Source of the DNA: Chromera velia
Taxonomy: Eukaryota; Sar; Chromeraceae
Assembly: GCA_018398765.1 (NCBI GenBank)
Contig: JAHBMJ010001141.1
Span: 1 to 34,728 of the forward strand
Direction of reading: 5' to 3'
DNA: 34,728 bases
Shown here: positions 33,250-34,728 of the stretch, piece after piece
How the letters are laid out: each line of letters begins with the position of its first letter
Position numbering within the stretch: the stretch's first letter is position 1
Made by a program: the position numbers and the translations under genes
The notes under the pieces: generated by a model
Database searches by the model: none
The model's input: the letters and a program-made list of their open reading frames with translations, nothing else
What the model was told of the DNA's origin: nothing

Positions 33250-33316
33250 GAGAAAGAAAGAAAGAAAGAAAGAAAGAAAAGAAAGAAGGAAAGAAAGAAA
33301 GAAAGAAAGAAAGAAA

Positions 33317-33347
<31 letters not shown>

Positions 33348-33386
33348 GAAGAAAGGAAGAAAGAAAGAAAGAAAAGAAAGAAAGAG

Positions 33387-33425
<39 letters not shown>

Positions 33426-33455
33426 AGGAAAGATTCAAAGAAAGAAAGAAAGAAC
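33250..33455. repeat. (GAAA)n microsatellite
   Basis: About 200 bases of GAAA with rare GGAA and AAAAG variants. Every frame is open, giving Lys/Glu/Arg-rich or Phe/Leu/Ser-rich translations. It is probably intronic, as the exon at 33642 has its own clean acceptor further on. Confidence 0.9.
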
Positions 33456-33641
33456 GATTGTTTTGTCCTTGAGACTGCCGTTTAATCAGTCTGATGAATT
33501 TTCTCTTGTAGTCGTTTGACTCTTTCTTCTTCTCGTATTGGTTCTCTGAGGACAAACTTCCTTCCCGGTTCCATTTGCCCTCTGCTGACATCTCCTCTCC
33601 ACCCTTCTGTCTTTTTGCAAACGAATGAATGACCTATGCAG

Positions 33642-34580
33642 CTTGCGGAAGTCCAAAAGATTGCGGACGCGAGAGACAAGCAGAAGCAGGAAGAGGAGAG
33701 AGAGGACCGGACTGTACAGGCAGCAGCCCTCACCCTTACAATGGGAAGGCGACCAAAGAGACGAGCCACAAAACTCGCACGTGCAGGAGGCGGGCGTGCA
33801 GGTTCTCTGGCCGCCTTCAAACGAATATCCACAATCCCGATGGCCCTGCGCATCCCCACACACAGACGAAGTACCTCTGCGGGAGGTCGAAACTCCGCCA
33901 CTGCGCGAAGGAGCACTCTGAAGGGAGGGGTGAGGCGGCTCTCCGTCGCAGCCCTCGAGCGGTTTCTCCTCAAATTGGGGGACCGGAGCGGGTCCCCGTG
34001 CAAGTCTGCGGAGATCGTGCTTCCTCCCCCTGCAGCTCCTGTGGAAGAGAGTGAGGACGAGGAAGACGTCGAGGAGATGCTGGATGAAGACCTCCAGGAA
34101 GAGGAAAGAGAACATGTATTTAGGGTCAGTAGGGGGGGCGGAGGAAGGATAAGGGGGAGATTAGAGGTTCCTTTTAGTTTCCAAACGAAGGCTTGGTCAG
34201 ATGTCAATGTTCTAGTGACACGCATTTCCTTCCCTTCCTCTCTCTCCCATGCACTCACCATGTCTTTCCTTCCTTTTCTGAGTCGAGTCCACTGAAAAAG
34301 AAAGCGCTTTTGCCTCGTTTGGCTTTGATCGTCAGTTTGCGTTTGTATGTATCTGCCGTTTCTCTGTGCCTGTGTGCAGACGCACAAGCGTATGAAAAGA
34401 GAGGCGAAGAAAGTCGTGATCCTGCAAGCTCTTCACAAGTGAGCTTTTGTGATTCTTAAATCCTGCCCTCAAGGCCGGATAACAGTCACTATGTCAATCG
34501 ATCGATAAATGCTTTCTTTGCTGATGTCCAGAAGAAACGTATGGAGAGCTAGATTGCGTTTCAGGAGGCACTCTCGTTGA
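33642..34580 (+). CDS. 3' part of the Arg/Ser-rich nuclear-type protein gene
   Basis: Three exons join in phase: 33642-34124 (acceptor ACCTATGCAG, donor TTTAGG|GTCAGT), 34380-34438 (acceptor CCTGTGTGCAG, donor CACAA|GTGAGC), and 34532-34580 (acceptor GATGTCCAG), ending at TGA 34578-34580. The first encodes 161 residues: a charged helix (LAEVQKIADARDKQKQEEER), a basic middle (GRRPKRRATKLARAGGGRAG and further Arg/Ser clusters), and an acidic end (EESEDEEDVEEMLDEDLQEE). The next reads THKRMKREAKKVVILQALHK. The last adds a short basic tail (RNVWRARLRFRR). Whether this belongs to the same transcript as the exons from 28955 is inferred from strand and Arg/Ser bias. No known family recognised; a nuclear role is a guess from composition. 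Confidence 0.5.
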
Positions 34581-34625
34581 TCGATCAGAGGTTTAGTTTC
34601 CGCTGCCGCCCAATGTCCATCCCTC

Positions 34626-34688
34626 TGTGTGTGTGTCTGTGTCTGTGTCTGTGTCTGTGTGTGTGTGTGTGTGCTTCTGTGTGTGTGT

Positions 34689-34728
<40 letters not shown>
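34626..34728. repeat. (GT)n-rich microsatellite running off the window
   Basis: GTGT with GTCT units continues to the end of the sequence. Positions 34581-34625 hold no recognisable feature. Confidence 0.9.

Noticed and set aside
33133-33519. Lys/Glu-rich exon across the (GAAA)n tract
   Set aside because: Openness is explained by the repeat itself, no good donor follows, and the next supported exon has an independent acceptor.
33482-34387. 301-codon minus-strand ORF
   Set aside because: Antisense to the phase-consistent exons 33642-34124 and 34380-34438. Its composition is the complement of their basic and acidic stretches.

Overview
This is a stretch of nuclear DNA from a eukaryote with intron-rich genes. 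GT-AG introns of about 150 to 700 bases carry long (CT)n, (GT)n, (CAGA)n, (GAAA)n and (GTCT)n tracts. Coding exons are moderately GC-rich, while gene ends lie in AT-rich DNA. A microbial eukaryote, possibly an alveolate such as a chromerid, would fit, but that is inference: no marker in the window fixes the species. No rRNA, tRNA, CRISPR array or prokaryotic operon was recognised.

Two gene models close completely, with every junction in phase. The first (minus strand, 8080 to 1773, 7 exons, 1164 residues) is a secreted papain-family (C1) protein with a very long Ala/Glu-rich coiled-coil front half. The catalytic Cys is replaced by Gly, while the catalytic His and Asn are kept. The second (minus strand, 27245 to 17803, 18 exons, 972 residues) is a NOP4/RBM28-type nucleolar protein of 60S ribosome assembly, with four RRM domains, an acidic linker and an RGG-rich tail.

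Between and beside them: (1) 8501-10761 is a compact LTR retrotransposon with two 467-bp LTRs and a single Gag-like ORF, on the minus strand, just upstream of the papain-like gene. (2) 11.7-17.2 kb holds at least one unresolved plus-strand multi-exon gene; four exons join cleanly and further exons are only candidates. (3) 17236-17802 is the AT-rich gap between convergent gene ends. (4) 27.5-28.5 kb is a GC-rich tandem array of about 68-87 bp units, most with a palindrome, upstream of NOP4. (5) 28955 to about 34580 is a plus-strand gene for an Arg/Ser-rich, probably nuclear protein of unknown family; its two ends are well supported and its middle is not.

A recurring theme is tandem duplication of DNA at intron ends. 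The last intron of the papain-like gene carries four copies of its 3' splice site, another of its introns carries a 69-bp unit three times, and the RS-rich gene has a duplicated candidate 3' splice site and a 31-bp minisatellite. These look like intron growth or splice-site sliding by tandem duplication.
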